From Bacteroidales bacterium (GTDB lineage Bacteria; Bacteroidota; Bacteroidia; Bacteroidales; UBA932), in contig JAFZEP010000062.1 of NCBI GenBank assembly GCA_017560625.1, forward strand, positions 1 to 41,916: a stretch of DNA of 41,916 nt, given 5' to 3'. Position 1 is the stretch's first letter. Each line of letters begins with the position of its first letter. This document shows, piece by piece, positions 33,009 through 41,916 of the stretch. The notes beneath the pieces were generated by a model. The model saw only the letters and a list, made by a program, of their open reading frames with translations. It had not been told where the DNA came from and ran no database searches. The position numbers and the translations under genes were made by a program.

Positions 33009-34955
33009 CTATTCGTAATAATAGATCTTCAAGATAGTGTACTCTCCACCGCTGAACAGCAAGTGCTGAGCGTCGAGAACAGGAAGGAGATCCTCAGGGA
33101 GGGCGATAGGAACTACCCATGTGCCGTCACCGTTGTTGACAACTCCCTCTGTGTTAGGAGTAAGGTCTCTTGCACCTGACTGGTCATTTCCTACTGACCA
33201 CCAGCCGTCCATCACGCGGATTGAGAACCAATCTCCAACTGGAGTGATAAGGATGTTGAACGGAGCTGACTTAAGTCTTTCCCAAACATCAGCCGGGAAT
33301 GTTGCAGCACACTCGCCCAATGAATCCATTCCTTCGAGACCGAAACGATAATGTCCACCCCAGTTACATGAAGGGAACGAACCGTCATTCTCCCAAACTA
33401 CTACCTCTGCAGGCTCGCCACCGCCGCCAGGAACAAAGACTTCTTCCTCAACGTAAATCTCGAGGATCTGGAAGCCTGCACCGGCGAAGAGGAGGTTCTG
33501 CTCATCCATCGCATCAAGGATCGCATGACCGGTAAAGTCAAGAGTAACCTTAAATGTACCGTCACCGTTATCTGCAACGATATCAGTCCAGTTTACATTT
33601 ATGTCACCGTTACCTGAGTTATCATCTGTTGGCCACTGGGCGCTCCACCATCCTGTGAGCACGCGGATCTGCCACCAATCAGCTACTGGCTGGATCTGCA
33701 TATGGAACGGACCGTTCTTCATGAGAGCCCAAAGATCAGCAGGCACATCAACAGAAGCATCTCCGCCATTTGTTCCTTCAAGGGCGAAGCGGTATGTATT
33801 GCCCCAAGTTCCTTCACCAAGAGTTCCGTCGTTCTTCCAGATTGAAGTTCTTACGATCTCTACAGATCCGCCGCCTTCAACCCAAACATCCTCAGTGTAG
33901 TAGAGGTTGTGGATAGTATAGCCTGAACCTGTGAAGAGGAGGTGCTGTACATCAACGAGATCGTAGATACCGCTCTTGAGAGGCTCCTCGCTCATTGTAA
34001 CAGCAAGAGTGAATGTACCGTCGCCGTTGTCAACGAGACGCTCGTCACCATTGTGGATATCGTAAACACCGTCACCATCGAATGACCACCATCCTGTGTT
34101 GATACGGATCTGATATGCATCACCACCTGAAATAGTCATGTAGAATGTACCGTCCTTAAGGATAGCCCATGTCGCAGCAGGGATCTCAGCTACGATAGCG
34201 TCACCGTTGCCGTTTGTACCCTCGAGAGCGAAGCGATAGTCGCTGCTCCATGCGATCTGGCCATAAGTACCGTCGTTCTCCCAGATCATGATCTTCTGAG
34301 TCTCCCAGTAACCACCGTCAGCAGCTGGCTTGTAAGTAAGCTCAGGCATGTTGAACACCTGACCGTCGATAGTGTGGAGTTTGCCGACAAATGTACCCTC
34401 ATAGACCTTCTTAGGCACTGTGAAGATGATGTTGTCAGTGCTCTTGCGATTGAAAGTCTTGTCCTCTACGAGGGCAGGATTTCCGTCAGCGTCAAGCAAC
34501 TCGACTGCCTTTACAAACTCAAGGTCTGTACCGTATACAGTGATCTGGCTGCCACCGTCAACTGTCATACCAGCCTCAGCAGAATAACCGCTGATGACGG
34601 TCTTTCCGAGAGTGATAGGAAGTGGTGATTCAGTCTCACCGTCCGCAGTGCGTACGAGAATCTTTCCACCCTCGGCAGCGATGCCCTTAGGTGCAGTGAC
34701 TCTGATCATGTCATTGCTGACAATCTGGAAATCAGTGACCACGATTTCTCCAGGGAAAACGATCTCTGTAGTCTCAGAGAAACCGGATCCGTTGATGGTC
34801 ATTGGCTGTCCAGCAACTACCTTGGTCGGGAACACGACTTTCACGTGCAGACCGACGTCAGCAGACTCAAGCTGGTCCTCAGCGAGGCAACCTGTAAGGG
34901 ATGCCGCGAAGACAACCATCAGAAAAGCTCTGAAAAATTTGAATATATTCTTCAT
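33009..34955 (-). CDS. IPT/TIG lipoprotein with triplicated C-terminal module, putative surface glycan-binding protein
   Basis: This 648-aa lipoprotein has lipobox LTGC (Cys23). Two IPT/TIG-like immunoglobulin folds lie at about 38-116 and 118-208 (patterns VVAGQPMTINGSGFSETTEI and DGGSQITVYGTDLEFVKAV). They are followed by three tandem modules of about 135 residues at about 221-357, 369-507 and 517-648. Each module repeats W[EK]NDG, YRF[AG]LEG, W..[LI]K, [IV]R...GWW, [DN]NGDGT and LLF.G.G[YF].I. The invariant GWW pair and other aromatics would suit a sugar-binding face. It directly follows SusD and precedes GH5, the usual place for a binding protein. I do not recognise the module as a named CBM. 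Confidence 0.85.
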   Translation of the reverse strand: MKNIFKFFRAFLMVVFAASLTGCLAEDQLESADVGLHVKVVFPTKVVAGQPMTINGSGFSETTEIVFPGEIVVTDFQIVSNDMIRVTAPKGIAAEGGKILVRTADGETESPLPITLGKTVISGYSAEAGMTVDGGSQITVYGTDLEFVKAVELLDADGNPALVEDKTFNRKSTDNIIFTVPKKVYEGTFVGKLHTIDGQVFNMPELTYKPAADGGYWETQKIMIWENDGTYGQIAWSSDYRFALEGTNGNGDAIVAEIPAATWAILKDGTFYMTISGGDAYQIRINTGWWSFDGDGVYDIHNGDERLVDNGDGTFTLAVTMSEEPLKSGIYDLVDVQHLLFTGSGYTIHNLYYTEDVWVEGGGSVEIVRTSIWKNDGTLGEGTWGNTYRFALEGTNGGDASVDVPADLWALMKNGPFHMQIQPVADWWQIRVLTGWWSAQWPTDDNSGNGDINVNWTDIVADNGDGTFKVTLDFTGHAILDAMDEQNLLFAGAGFQILEIYVEEEVFVPGGGGEPAEVVVWENDGSFPSCNWGGHYRFGLEGMDSLGECAATFPADVWERLKSAPFNILITPVGDWFSIRVMDGWWSVGNDQSGARDLTPNTEGVVNNGDGTWVVPIALPEDLLPVLDAQHLLFSGGEYTILKIYYYE

Positions 34956-34976
34956 AATTGAACTCCTTATTAATTA

Positions 34977-36653
34977 CTACCAACCTGGGTTCTGGCCAAG
35001 GGCAGGGTTCTTCTTAACTTCTGTCTGAGGGATTGGGTACAGATAGTACTTGTCGTCCCACTGACGCTGTACTGTAGATCTTGTAAGCTGGAGGTTGCTG
35101 CTGATGTTGGCAACTTCTACGCTCTTGAAATACTGAGGACCCTTCTTCCAGCGACGTACATCCCAGAAGCGGTGGTTCTCAAATGCGAGCTCAACAAGAC
35201 GCTCACGCTCATAGCGCTCTACCCATTCAACACCGTCCTCTGTAAACTTAGGCATGTTGATGTCGCCACGTGTACGGAGCACGTTGACTGCATCGTTTGC
35301 AGAAAGACCGTAAGTCTTGTCGTTTGCGCTGCCTGTAGCATTGTAGACTGCCTCTGCATAGTCAAGGTAGATCTCACCGAGACGGAACACGATCCATGTG
35401 TGACGGCGTGTAACCTGGTTGTCGGCAGTTGTAACGGCAGCACCGTCAACATACTTTCTGAGGTAATATCCTGTAGGAGTTGCACCATACTTAGGAGCAG
35501 CGTTGAATCCGCCGAGGAAAGTCTCCATGACCTTCTTCTGTGAACCGTTGGTAGGCCACTCATCACCGTTCTTAACTACTGTAAGAGCGAAACGTGGGTC
35601 GAGACCCTCGTAAGGATTTACAGTATTGAGATCGATAGAACCAGGATAGCGCTCTGCGAATGTCTGGCCGTTGTCCTGATACTCATAATTATTGATGAGA
35701 GTCTGTGAAGGACAGTTTCCTGATGAACCGTTCTCTACACCGATTGGATAATGAGCCATCTCGAATGTGTTGCTTGGACCGCGTCCGATGCCCCAGATAA
35801 GCTCTGAGTTGAAGAATGCGTTCTCACCCCAAAGGTCAGCATACTTGCTGAGCTTGAGACCCCAAGAACCTGCATTGTCGATGATGTAAGCACAAGCCTT
35901 TGCAGCCTCATCCCACTTTGCCTTGTCGTTTGTAGGGTTGTGGAGAGGAGATGCAGCATAGAGAAGGGTACGAGCCTTCAATGCATAAGCTGCAACGCGG
36001 TTTGCACGGCCGAACTCTGCACCTACTTCAGTTGCATAAGAGATAGGAAGGTGCGGAGCGATCTCATCGATCTCGTCCACGATGAACTTCACGATCTCAG
36101 CTGCAGGAGTACGTGTAACGTTGTTTGCCTGAGCGTTTGTGAGAGTTGTTGTCACGAGAGGAACGTCTCCGTAAGTCTTGAAGAGCTCGAAATAGAAGTA
36201 AGCTCTGAGGAAACGAAGCTCGTATGGGAAGAGCTCCATCTGCTGGATCCAGTTCTTGTACTCTGAGTTGTGCTCCCACTCTGAGAGGTCAGCCTTGTGG
36301 ATCTTCTCAAGGTACATATGGATTTCAGAGATAGCGGTGTATGCCTTGTCCCATGTTGTTCCGAAAGGATTCGCTGGGCTCCATCCACCGTTTGTATAGC
36401 TGTTGATCGCACCTGTCTCCAAAGCATACACAGCCTCATCGGTAGCACCGGCAAGGAATGATGTGCTGTTGGATTCAAATTCCTGATTATACACCTGTGC
36501 GTACACATCGAACACCATGTTCTTGATACCTTCTCCATAGTATTCGTATGACCAATCCTCATCACGTGTGTTTTCCTCAGTGTAGTTGAGGTCGGCACAC
36601 GCAACTGTCATGGCGCAGGCGAGAGTAAATAAACAAATTTTATCTAGTTTCAT
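34977..36653 (-). CDS. SusD/RagB family outer membrane lipoprotein
   Basis: This 558-aa SusD homologue has lipobox TVAC (Cys19) and a C-terminus PALGQNPGW. Typical patterns are PYELRFLRAYFYFELFKTYG, RVAAYALKARTLLYAASPLH and RERLVELAFENHRFWDVRRW. It pairs with the short SusC encoded 13 bases upstream and is followed by the triplicated-module lipoprotein. The likely ligand is a beta-glucan, inferred from the downstream GH5 and GH94 genes. Confidence 0.95.
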   Translation of the reverse strand: MKLDKICLFTLACAMTVACADLNYTEENTRDEDWSYEYYGEGIKNMVFDVYAQVYNQEFESNSTSFLAGATDEAVYALETGAINSYTNGGWSPANPFGTTWDKAYTAISEIHMYLEKIHKADLSEWEHNSEYKNWIQQMELFPYELRFLRAYFYFELFKTYGDVPLVTTTLTNAQANNVTRTPAAEIVKFIVDEIDEIAPHLPISYATEVGAEFGRANRVAAYALKARTLLYAASPLHNPTNDKAKWDEAAKACAYIIDNAGSWGLKLSKYADLWGENAFFNSELIWGIGRGPSNTFEMAHYPIGVENGSSGNCPSQTLINNYEYQDNGQTFAERYPGSIDLNTVNPYEGLDPRFALTVVKNGDEWPTNGSQKKVMETFLGGFNAAPKYGATPTGYYLRKYVDGAAVTTADNQVTRRHTWIVFRLGEIYLDYAEAVYNATGSANDKTYGLSANDAVNVLRTRGDINMPKFTEDGVEWVERYERERLVELAFENHRFWDVRRWKKGPQYFKSVEVANISSNLQLTRSTVQRQWDDKYYLYPIPQTEVKKNPALGQNPGW

Positions 36654-36666
36654 AAGTCGATCTTTA

Positions 36667-39450
36667 TTAGAATACTACAGAAAGTCCGAAGGTAACTGCC
36701 TTCATCACAGGATAGCCTGTGTTGAGGTTTTCGGCATCCATTGCAGGGATATTGTCAATTGACAGAAGGTTCTGTCCCTTCACGAATACCTTTGCATCTG
36801 TGATCTTTGCATGCTGGAGAAGAGCTGCTGGGAATCTATAGTAAAGCTCGCAGTCACGCATCTTGAACCAAGACACATTGCGATACCACAATGTAGACTC
36901 CTGAGCATTGTTTGCTACGTTCTCAGTAGAAAGACGTGGGTACAATGCATTAGCGCCGGCTATGTCGTAGCAGTTGCTGTAATACTCCTTAGACATGTTT
37001 CTGTTGTCTGAGAGAGCTCCCCAAACGCCGTCAACATAACGGAGGTTCTTGATGTGGTTGCCGGCACCCTGGAAAGTAGCGTTGAGTCCGATACCCTTCC
37101 ACTCAAGTCCGAGGCTGAATGAGTAGTTGAGGGCAGGGAATGAAGTACCGTAATCAAGAGCGACAGCATCGTTCTGGTTTACTACGCCATCCTTGTTGAC
37201 ATCCTTATACTTGATGTCGCCGACCTTCACCTGACCAAACTGCTGGAGAGGACTGTTGTCGATATCCTCCTGACTCTCGAAGAAACCTAAAGCCACGAGA
37301 CCGCGTGCTGCGTCCACTGGAGTTCCGATCACTGAGAGGTTTGAATATACAGGATTCTCGATCCACTCGATGATCTCGTTTCTTGAGTATGTAGCCATTC
37401 CGGTCGCATTGAAGTTGAGGCCGTTGTCAAATGTCTTAGCGAAACGGAGGCCGAGTTCAGCTCCATAGCTCTGAACAGCACCCCTATCGTCATAAGCCGA
37501 CTGGATACCTACTACTGAAGAGTTCAATGAAGCAGCGCTGACAAGGATGTTGCGTCTCTGCTGATAGAACACGTCAGCAACGATGTCAAGGCAGTTTGCA
37601 ACTCTGATGTCTGTTCCGATGTTAGCCTTGTATGCGGCCTCCTGCTTGAAGTCTGTTGTAGGGAACTGAGTAAGGAACGCACCCCATGACTGAGCGAAGT
37701 TGTTTCCATAGTAGAAGTCACCATGGCCTCCATCCCAACGGTCGAGCCAGAGACCAGCAGCAGGAACGTAGTCTGTGTGCTGGATGCCGGCAGAAGCGCG
37801 GAGCTTACCATAGAGACCTGTTGCAGGATTGTTTGCATAGATCCAACCGAGACCCAATGTAGGTGAGAACGCCCACTTTGCAGGGTATGAGCGGTTTGAA
37901 CCGTTAGCTGCAAGCACGAGGTCGACCATGAGCTTGTCAGCATGGTCATAGTGAGCTGCGAGGTTCACATTCTGACGATACCAAGTGTTGCTGCGTCCGT
38001 CGCGCACCTCACTCTTTGTATTATAGTTGAGGTTGGCTGCGAAGTTGTCACCGTTCTGGAACTGGGTGTTGTACTTGAAACCTGTCTTGATTGTTCCGCT
38101 TCTCCACTGTGAGTCAACCCAGTAGTTGAAGACGAGCTTATCCTCGATTGTACCCATTGTAGACTGCATCATCTCGCCTGTAGAAGGATCGTAGTAGTTC
38201 CAACCATACTGATAACCCTTTGTACGGTTCTCAATAGTGTTTGAAGCATTGTCATAAGATCCGCCCAAGTAGAACTGGAGACCCTTTACGAGCATGTCGA
38301 GATCCTGCTCCAAAGTGATGTCTGCCCAGATCTGACGCTGGTGAGTCTTTGAGTAACCTGCTCCCTGAGTCTTTGCAAGAAGGTTGAAGTCGCCGTATGT
38401 CTGGCTACCTCCCCAAGTTCCCTGCTGAGTCCTGATAGGGAATGCCAATGCAGGAACCTTGTAAAGATGCCACCATGCATCGTTGGAGTTGATGTTAGGA
38501 ACACCGTTAGTCTCCATGAACATAGCAAGGATGTTTGTCTTTACTCTTGTAGACTTGGTCACCTGGAAATCCACGTTTGTGCGGATGTTGGCCTTAGAAT
38601 ACTTAAGCTGTGAGTTCCAGTCACCCTGGTCTGGGTTTGCATAAAGACCGCGTGCATCTGTGTAATCTACCAATGAGTAGTACTGTACGTTGTTTGTACC
38701 ACCGTACATTGAGATGAATGCATTTGTCTCGTGAGCCGTGTTCTTGAACACCTCGTCCTTCCAGTTTACGTTAGGATAAACGTAAGGATCGCTGCCGTCA
38801 AGGAACTTCTGAAGCTCAGACTCTGAATAAGCAGCAGCAAGACCGTCGTTTGCTCTTGCCATATTGAGGGCATTTGCATAGTCGTATGCACTTACCATGT
38901 CTGCAAATTCAGGATCGAATTGGAGTTTGTGGGAAGCACCTACCTTAATGTGGTTTCCGCTGCCGGCCTGACCACGCTTTGTCTTCACGAGGAGAACGCC
39001 ATTTACAGCCTCATGTCCGTAAAGGGCAACAGCTGCCGCATCCTTGAGAACAGTAACACTCTCGACTTCCTCGACAGTAAGTCTGTCGATCGGACGCTCG
39101 ATACCGTCAACGAGGATAAGGATATCCTGCTCACCGGTAGTCTGAAGTCCGCGGATGTTGAAAGTGGCACCTCTGCCTTCCTCGCCCTTGAAACCTGTGT
39201 TCTGAAGGGCTGTCAGGCCAAGCACCTTGCCATAGAGCGCATCAGCGAGGCTGATTGCCGAAGTGCGGCTGAGCTCTTCTGCGGTGATTGTATATGTCGC
39301 CGCTGTAGTAAGGAATTCCGAACTCTCCACGCCATAGCCCAGATCTACAGTCTGCGCCTTCTTGTCGGCGAGCTCTGTCTGAGCATTAGCTGTCATAGGA
39401 ACGAAGCAGAATCCTAACAGGCTAAATATAAGTATATTACGTAATTTCAT
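36667..39450 (-). CDS. SusC/RagA TonB-dependent transporter, short form
   Basis: This 927-aa transporter has a signal peptide (about 1-23) and a short lead into the plug. The plug carries ILVDGIERP (112-120), VTVLKDAAAVALYGHEAVNG (132-151) and KTKRG (156-160); the barrel follows. The carboxypeptidase-regulatory-like domain is missing, as in the short SusC at 9248-11977. It would import beta-glucan oligosaccharides with the SusD encoded just downstream. The second SusC/SusD pair of this PUL is the one cut by the window edge. Confidence 0.93.
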   Translation of the reverse strand: MKLRNILIFSLLGFCFVPMTANAQTELADKKAQTVDLGYGVESSEFLTTAATYTITAEELSRTSAISLADALYGKVLGLTALQNTGFKGEEGRGATFNIRGLQTTGEQDILILVDGIERPIDRLTVEEVESVTVLKDAAAVALYGHEAVNGVLLVKTKRGQAGSGNHIKVGASHKLQFDPEFADMVSAYDYANALNMARANDGLAAAYSESELQKFLDGSDPYVYPNVNWKDEVFKNTAHETNAFISMYGGTNNVQYYSLVDYTDARGLYANPDQGDWNSQLKYSKANIRTNVDFQVTKSTRVKTNILAMFMETNGVPNINSNDAWWHLYKVPALAFPIRTQQGTWGGSQTYGDFNLLAKTQGAGYSKTHQRQIWADITLEQDLDMLVKGLQFYLGGSYDNASNTIENRTKGYQYGWNYYDPSTGEMMQSTMGTIEDKLVFNYWVDSQWRSGTIKTGFKYNTQFQNGDNFAANLNYNTKSEVRDGRSNTWYRQNVNLAAHYDHADKLMVDLVLAANGSNRSYPAKWAFSPTLGLGWIYANNPATGLYGKLRASAGIQHTDYVPAAGLWLDRWDGGHGDFYYGNNFAQSWGAFLTQFPTTDFKQEAAYKANIGTDIRVANCLDIVADVFYQQRRNILVSAASLNSSVVGIQSAYDDRGAVQSYGAELGLRFAKTFDNGLNFNATGMATYSRNEIIEWIENPVYSNLSVIGTPVDAARGLVALGFFESQEDIDNSPLQQFGQVKVGDIKYKDVNKDGVVNQNDAVALDYGTSFPALNYSFSLGLEWKGIGLNATFQGAGNHIKNLRYVDGVWGALSDNRNMSKEYYSNCYDIAGANALYPRLSTENVANNAQESTLWYRNVSWFKMRDCELYYRFPAALLQHAKITDAKVFVKGQNLLSIDNIPAMDAENLNTGYPVMKAVTFGLSVVF

Positions 39451-39468
39451 AATGATAAGTTCTAATTG

Positions 39469-41511
39469 TTACCAACCAGGATTCTGAGTAAGACCATAAC
39501 CCTTCTGGATCTCGATACGTGAAACAGGGTCAAGGTACCACTTGTTTGTCCAGTAGCCAGGTCTCCACCAAGCACGTGCACCTACTTCGATAGGAACTTT
39601 CTCATATTCGAACTCAGGCCATGGAGTCGAAGGATCCCAACGGAGGTCATCACCCTGCATACGGTTTCCGGCATCATCAAGACGATATACTCTGATCTCG
39701 TGGAGAGTCTTTGTAAAGAGGTCCTGTCTCTTGCGACGAACCATGTCGTAAAGACGGTCACCGCACTCAGCACCGATCTCACAGTTACGCTCGCGGAGGA
39801 TCTCATTGATGAGGTTCTCCTTATTAGTTGTAAGGTTGAGGTGTGGGTTCTTCTCCTCAAGACGACCGAGACCTACGCGGCTACGTACCACATGAAGCTG
39901 GTCAAGAGCGCCCTGAAGGTCACCGGTCTCAGCAAGAGCCTCAGCATAGATGAGGTACATCTCAGCAAGACGGATGTAAGAGATACCGATGAACTTGTCA
40001 TCCATCTTACCGCCTGAGTAGTCGAGGAACCATTTGAACTTTCTATAATATGTATGTGTGTCATCAGCAAGGTTACCGAAGTTGCCGGCATCCTTATCCA
40101 TTGCACCACCTACCCATGTGTCGATATACTTGAAGCCGTTGTAGTCACCCACTACATCGAATGGGAACGACTCTCTTGGCACGAGTACAGTCTCATACAG
40201 ACGAGGGTCACGATCCTTGAAGATGTCGATACCGTCAGGGTTGTTTCCTGCACCGTAAAGATCCTCATAAGGGAATACGCGGCCGTCCTGCATACCGAAG
40301 CACTCTACGAGCTCGTTTGTAGGAACTGCACCACCCTGACGCATACAGTCAAGAGCGAAGCCGGCCCAACCCCAGCCCCAACCGTTGTTCTCGATGACGC
40401 CGTTTGTTCCTGAGCTTGACATCCACTGTGTTGGATGAGCGTCAAAGAGTTTCTCATGGTTGTTCTCGTCGTTACGATATCTGTAGGCATTACGGAACGC
40501 CATGCGGTAACCAGCCTCGTCCTGAGTTGTCGGCTGAATGAGCTGATAGTAGTTTCCATTGTTTGCATTGTCCTGGAAGAACTCCTCGCAAGCCTTGAGA
40601 CAACGGTTCCAGAGAGTAGGATCCTCCTTACCGAACCATACGTGCTCGATATTTGTGAACTCAGTCACCTTGAGAGGGTTGTACTGCTCGTAAGCCTCCT
40701 TGTTGTTGAAGAGAGGAGAAGCAGCGTGCATCCAGAGCTTAGCGCGGAGAGCACGTGCAGACGCTCTTGTAAGACGACCTGACCACTGTGCCTGATCTGC
40801 GTTCTCAAGATTCCAGATGAAACCTGGCTCGTTGATGGCGCAAACGATGAGAGAGTCGATGAACTCTACTGTCTCCATTGCTGTAGAACGGCCATCAGTG
40901 AAGTTTTCACCTACCGCATAAGCCTTCTTTGCAAGGCAGAGACCTCCGAAGTTACGGAATGCGTCGAAATAACGGCTGGCCATGATTGTGTAGGCCTCAC
41001 CCTTAAGACGGCTCTTCTCGTCGTCAGACATGTCTGGAACTCTGTCGATGTTCTCGATGATCTGCCAGCACTTACGCACAGTCTCATAGATTGAAACTCG
41101 TCCGTTTGCGTTCTGAGATGAGTCATCGCTAGGATCCTTTGTAGAATAAGAGAACTTACCCTGGAAGTTTCCGTCGTATGTGTCCTGAGCGTCCTCAGTA
41201 AGACCACCTGGATAGTAGCTCTGGATAGGGCCACCCCATGAGCAGTAGCAGTGATAAGAGTCTGAAAGGGCGTCGATAGGCGCACCATTCATCATGTTTC
41301 CTGAAGTGTATGTACAGTAAAGCTGTCCGTAGGCGCTCCAAAGGAAGTTACGTGTGTACTCAGCACTTGAGAACACCGTATCAATATTGACGTCTACACC
41401 TGGAGCCTTCTCAAGGAATGCATCTCCGACAGCGATAGGATCAACGCAGGACGCTGTACCAACCACCGCACTAATTCCAAGAACCAGTATTTTATTCAAT
41501 ATCTTTTTCAT
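39469..41511 (-). CDS. SusD/RagB family outer membrane lipoprotein, long form
   Basis: This 680-aa SusD homologue has lipobox TASC (Cys22) and ends GYGLTQNPGW. It is clearly longer than the other SusD proteins here (558-591), with inserted loops around 100-140 and 350-470. Family patterns include ISYIRLAEMYLIYAEALAE and NEILRERNCEIGAECGDRLY. It pairs with the SusC cut at the window edge, whose stop lies 12 bases upstream, and is followed by the short SusC. The extra loops may widen the binding site for a larger oligosaccharide, but this is speculation. Confidence 0.94.
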   Translation of the reverse strand: MKKILNKILVLGISAVVGTASCVDPIAVGDAFLEKAPGVDVNIDTVFSSAEYTRNFLWSAYGQLYCTYTSGNMMNGAPIDALSDSYHCYCSWGGPIQSYYPGGLTEDAQDTYDGNFQGKFSYSTKDPSDDSSQNANGRVSIYETVRKCWQIIENIDRVPDMSDDEKSRLKGEAYTIMASRYFDAFRNFGGLCLAKKAYAVGENFTDGRSTAMETVEFIDSLIVCAINEPGFIWNLENADQAQWSGRLTRASARALRAKLWMHAASPLFNNKEAYEQYNPLKVTEFTNIEHVWFGKEDPTLWNRCLKACEEFFQDNANNGNYYQLIQPTTQDEAGYRMAFRNAYRYRNDENNHEKLFDAHPTQWMSSSGTNGVIENNGWGWGWAGFALDCMRQGGAVPTNELVECFGMQDGRVFPYEDLYGAGNNPDGIDIFKDRDPRLYETVLVPRESFPFDVVGDYNGFKYIDTWVGGAMDKDAGNFGNLADDTHTYYRKFKWFLDYSGGKMDDKFIGISYIRLAEMYLIYAEALAETGDLQGALDQLHVVRSRVGLGRLEEKNPHLNLTTNKENLINEILRERNCEIGAECGDRLYDMVRRKRQDLFTKTLHEIRVYRLDDAGNRMQGDDLRWDPSTPWPEFEYEKVPIEVGARAWWRPGYWTNKWYLDPVSRIEIQKGYGLTQNPGW

Positions 41512-41523
41512 TTCGTAAAGTGA

Positions 41524-41916
41524 TTAGAAGTTAATCTGTGCTCCGATGTTGAAGAGACGTGTCATCGGGTAGCGCATACCATAGTCAAGTCCTGAACCTG
41601 GAGCCTCAGGGTCATTACCCTTGAAGTCTGCGAAAGTGAGGAGGTTGTTTCCTGAAGCGTATACTCTTATATAATTAAAGAAAGAGCCAGCCTTTGGAGT
41701 GAATGTGTAACCGATCTCGACATTCTTAAGACGAACATACTTCGAATCCACTACCCAAGCCTGTGAGTCACGGTTGTTGTGTACACGGTTGGTGAATGAA
41801 ATACGAGGAAGGATTGCGTCTGTGTTGTCCTCTGTCCAAGAGTTGTCTGCAACCCACTGAGTGAGTGCTGAAGTGTTTGTAGAACCGAACTGGTCACGGA
41901 AATATCCGTTGAGCTG
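41524..41916 (-). CDS. SusC/RagA TonB-dependent transporter, C-terminal part (cut by window edge)
   Basis: Only the last 130 residues are in the window; the frame stays open to the edge and no start is visible. The segment has the last barrel strands typical of SusC: SKYVRLKNVEIGYTF, RVYASGNNLLTFADFKGNDPE and the terminal LFNIGAQINF. It is probably the first SusC of the beta-glucan PUL, paired with the long SusD 12 bases downstream. Whether it has an N-terminal extension cannot be seen. Confidence 0.93.
   Translation of the reverse strand, partial: QLNGYFRDQFGSTNTSALTQWVADNSWTEDNTDAILPRISFTNRVHNNRDSQAWVVDSKYVRLKNVEIGYTFTPKAGSFFNYIRVYASGNNLLTFADFKGNDPEAPGSGLDYGMRYPMTRLFNIGAQINF

Noticed and set aside
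41524..41916. Truncated SusC pseudogene
   Set aside because: The frame is open to the window edge, so the shortness is only due to the cut.

Overview
The window comes from a member of the Bacteroidota, most likely an uncultured gut or rumen type Bacteroidales. The evidence is the tandem SusC/SusD pairs, BACON-domain lipoproteins, many lipobox signal peptides, an S46 dipeptidyl-peptidase, promoters of the TTTG/TAnnTTTG type, and start codons without Shine-Dalgarno sequences. The genus cannot be fixed from the sequence alone. Coding density is high, no gap exceeds about 300 bases, and no tRNA, rRNA, IS element or CRISPR array was seen.

Region 1 (1-19452, all minus strand) is a polysaccharide utilization locus (PUL). 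In transcription order it holds an XylR-type regulator, a GH18 lipoprotein, a full-length SusC/SusD pair, a second SusC/SusD pair whose SusC lacks the N-terminal extension, two BACON-domain surface lipoproteins, a terminator-like hairpin, a GH18-tyrosine phosphatase fusion, an alkaline phosphatase lipoprotein, a third GH18 and a terminator. The three GH18 enzymes carry the chitinase-type DGIDIDWE motif. Two phosphatases, one fused to a GH18, are unusual for a chitin-type locus and point to a phosphorylated glycan or glycoconjugate, or to phosphate scavenging. This is the most novel part of the window.

Region 2 (19470-27392) is mostly not PUL. On the minus strand are pheS, a short nitroreductase and a small secreted helical protein, separated by two unrelated pairs of tandem hairpins. 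On the plus strand are a C69 family dipeptidase, a GH5 lipoprotein and an S46 dipeptidyl-peptidase with predicted DPP7-like specificity. A compact divergent promoter region with a central dyad lies at 21725-21795.

Region 3 (27484-41916, minus strand) is a beta-glucan PUL cut by the window edge. In transcription order it holds a SusC (C-terminal part only), a long SusD, a short SusC with its SusD, an IPT/TIG lipoprotein with a triplicated C-terminal module, a BACON-GH5 endoglucanase, a GPH-family sugar symporter and a GH94 cellobiose phosphorylase, then a bidirectional terminator. The inferred pathway is surface binding and GH5 cleavage, SusCD import, symport of the disaccharide into the cytoplasm, and phosphorolysis to glucose-1-phosphate and glucose.
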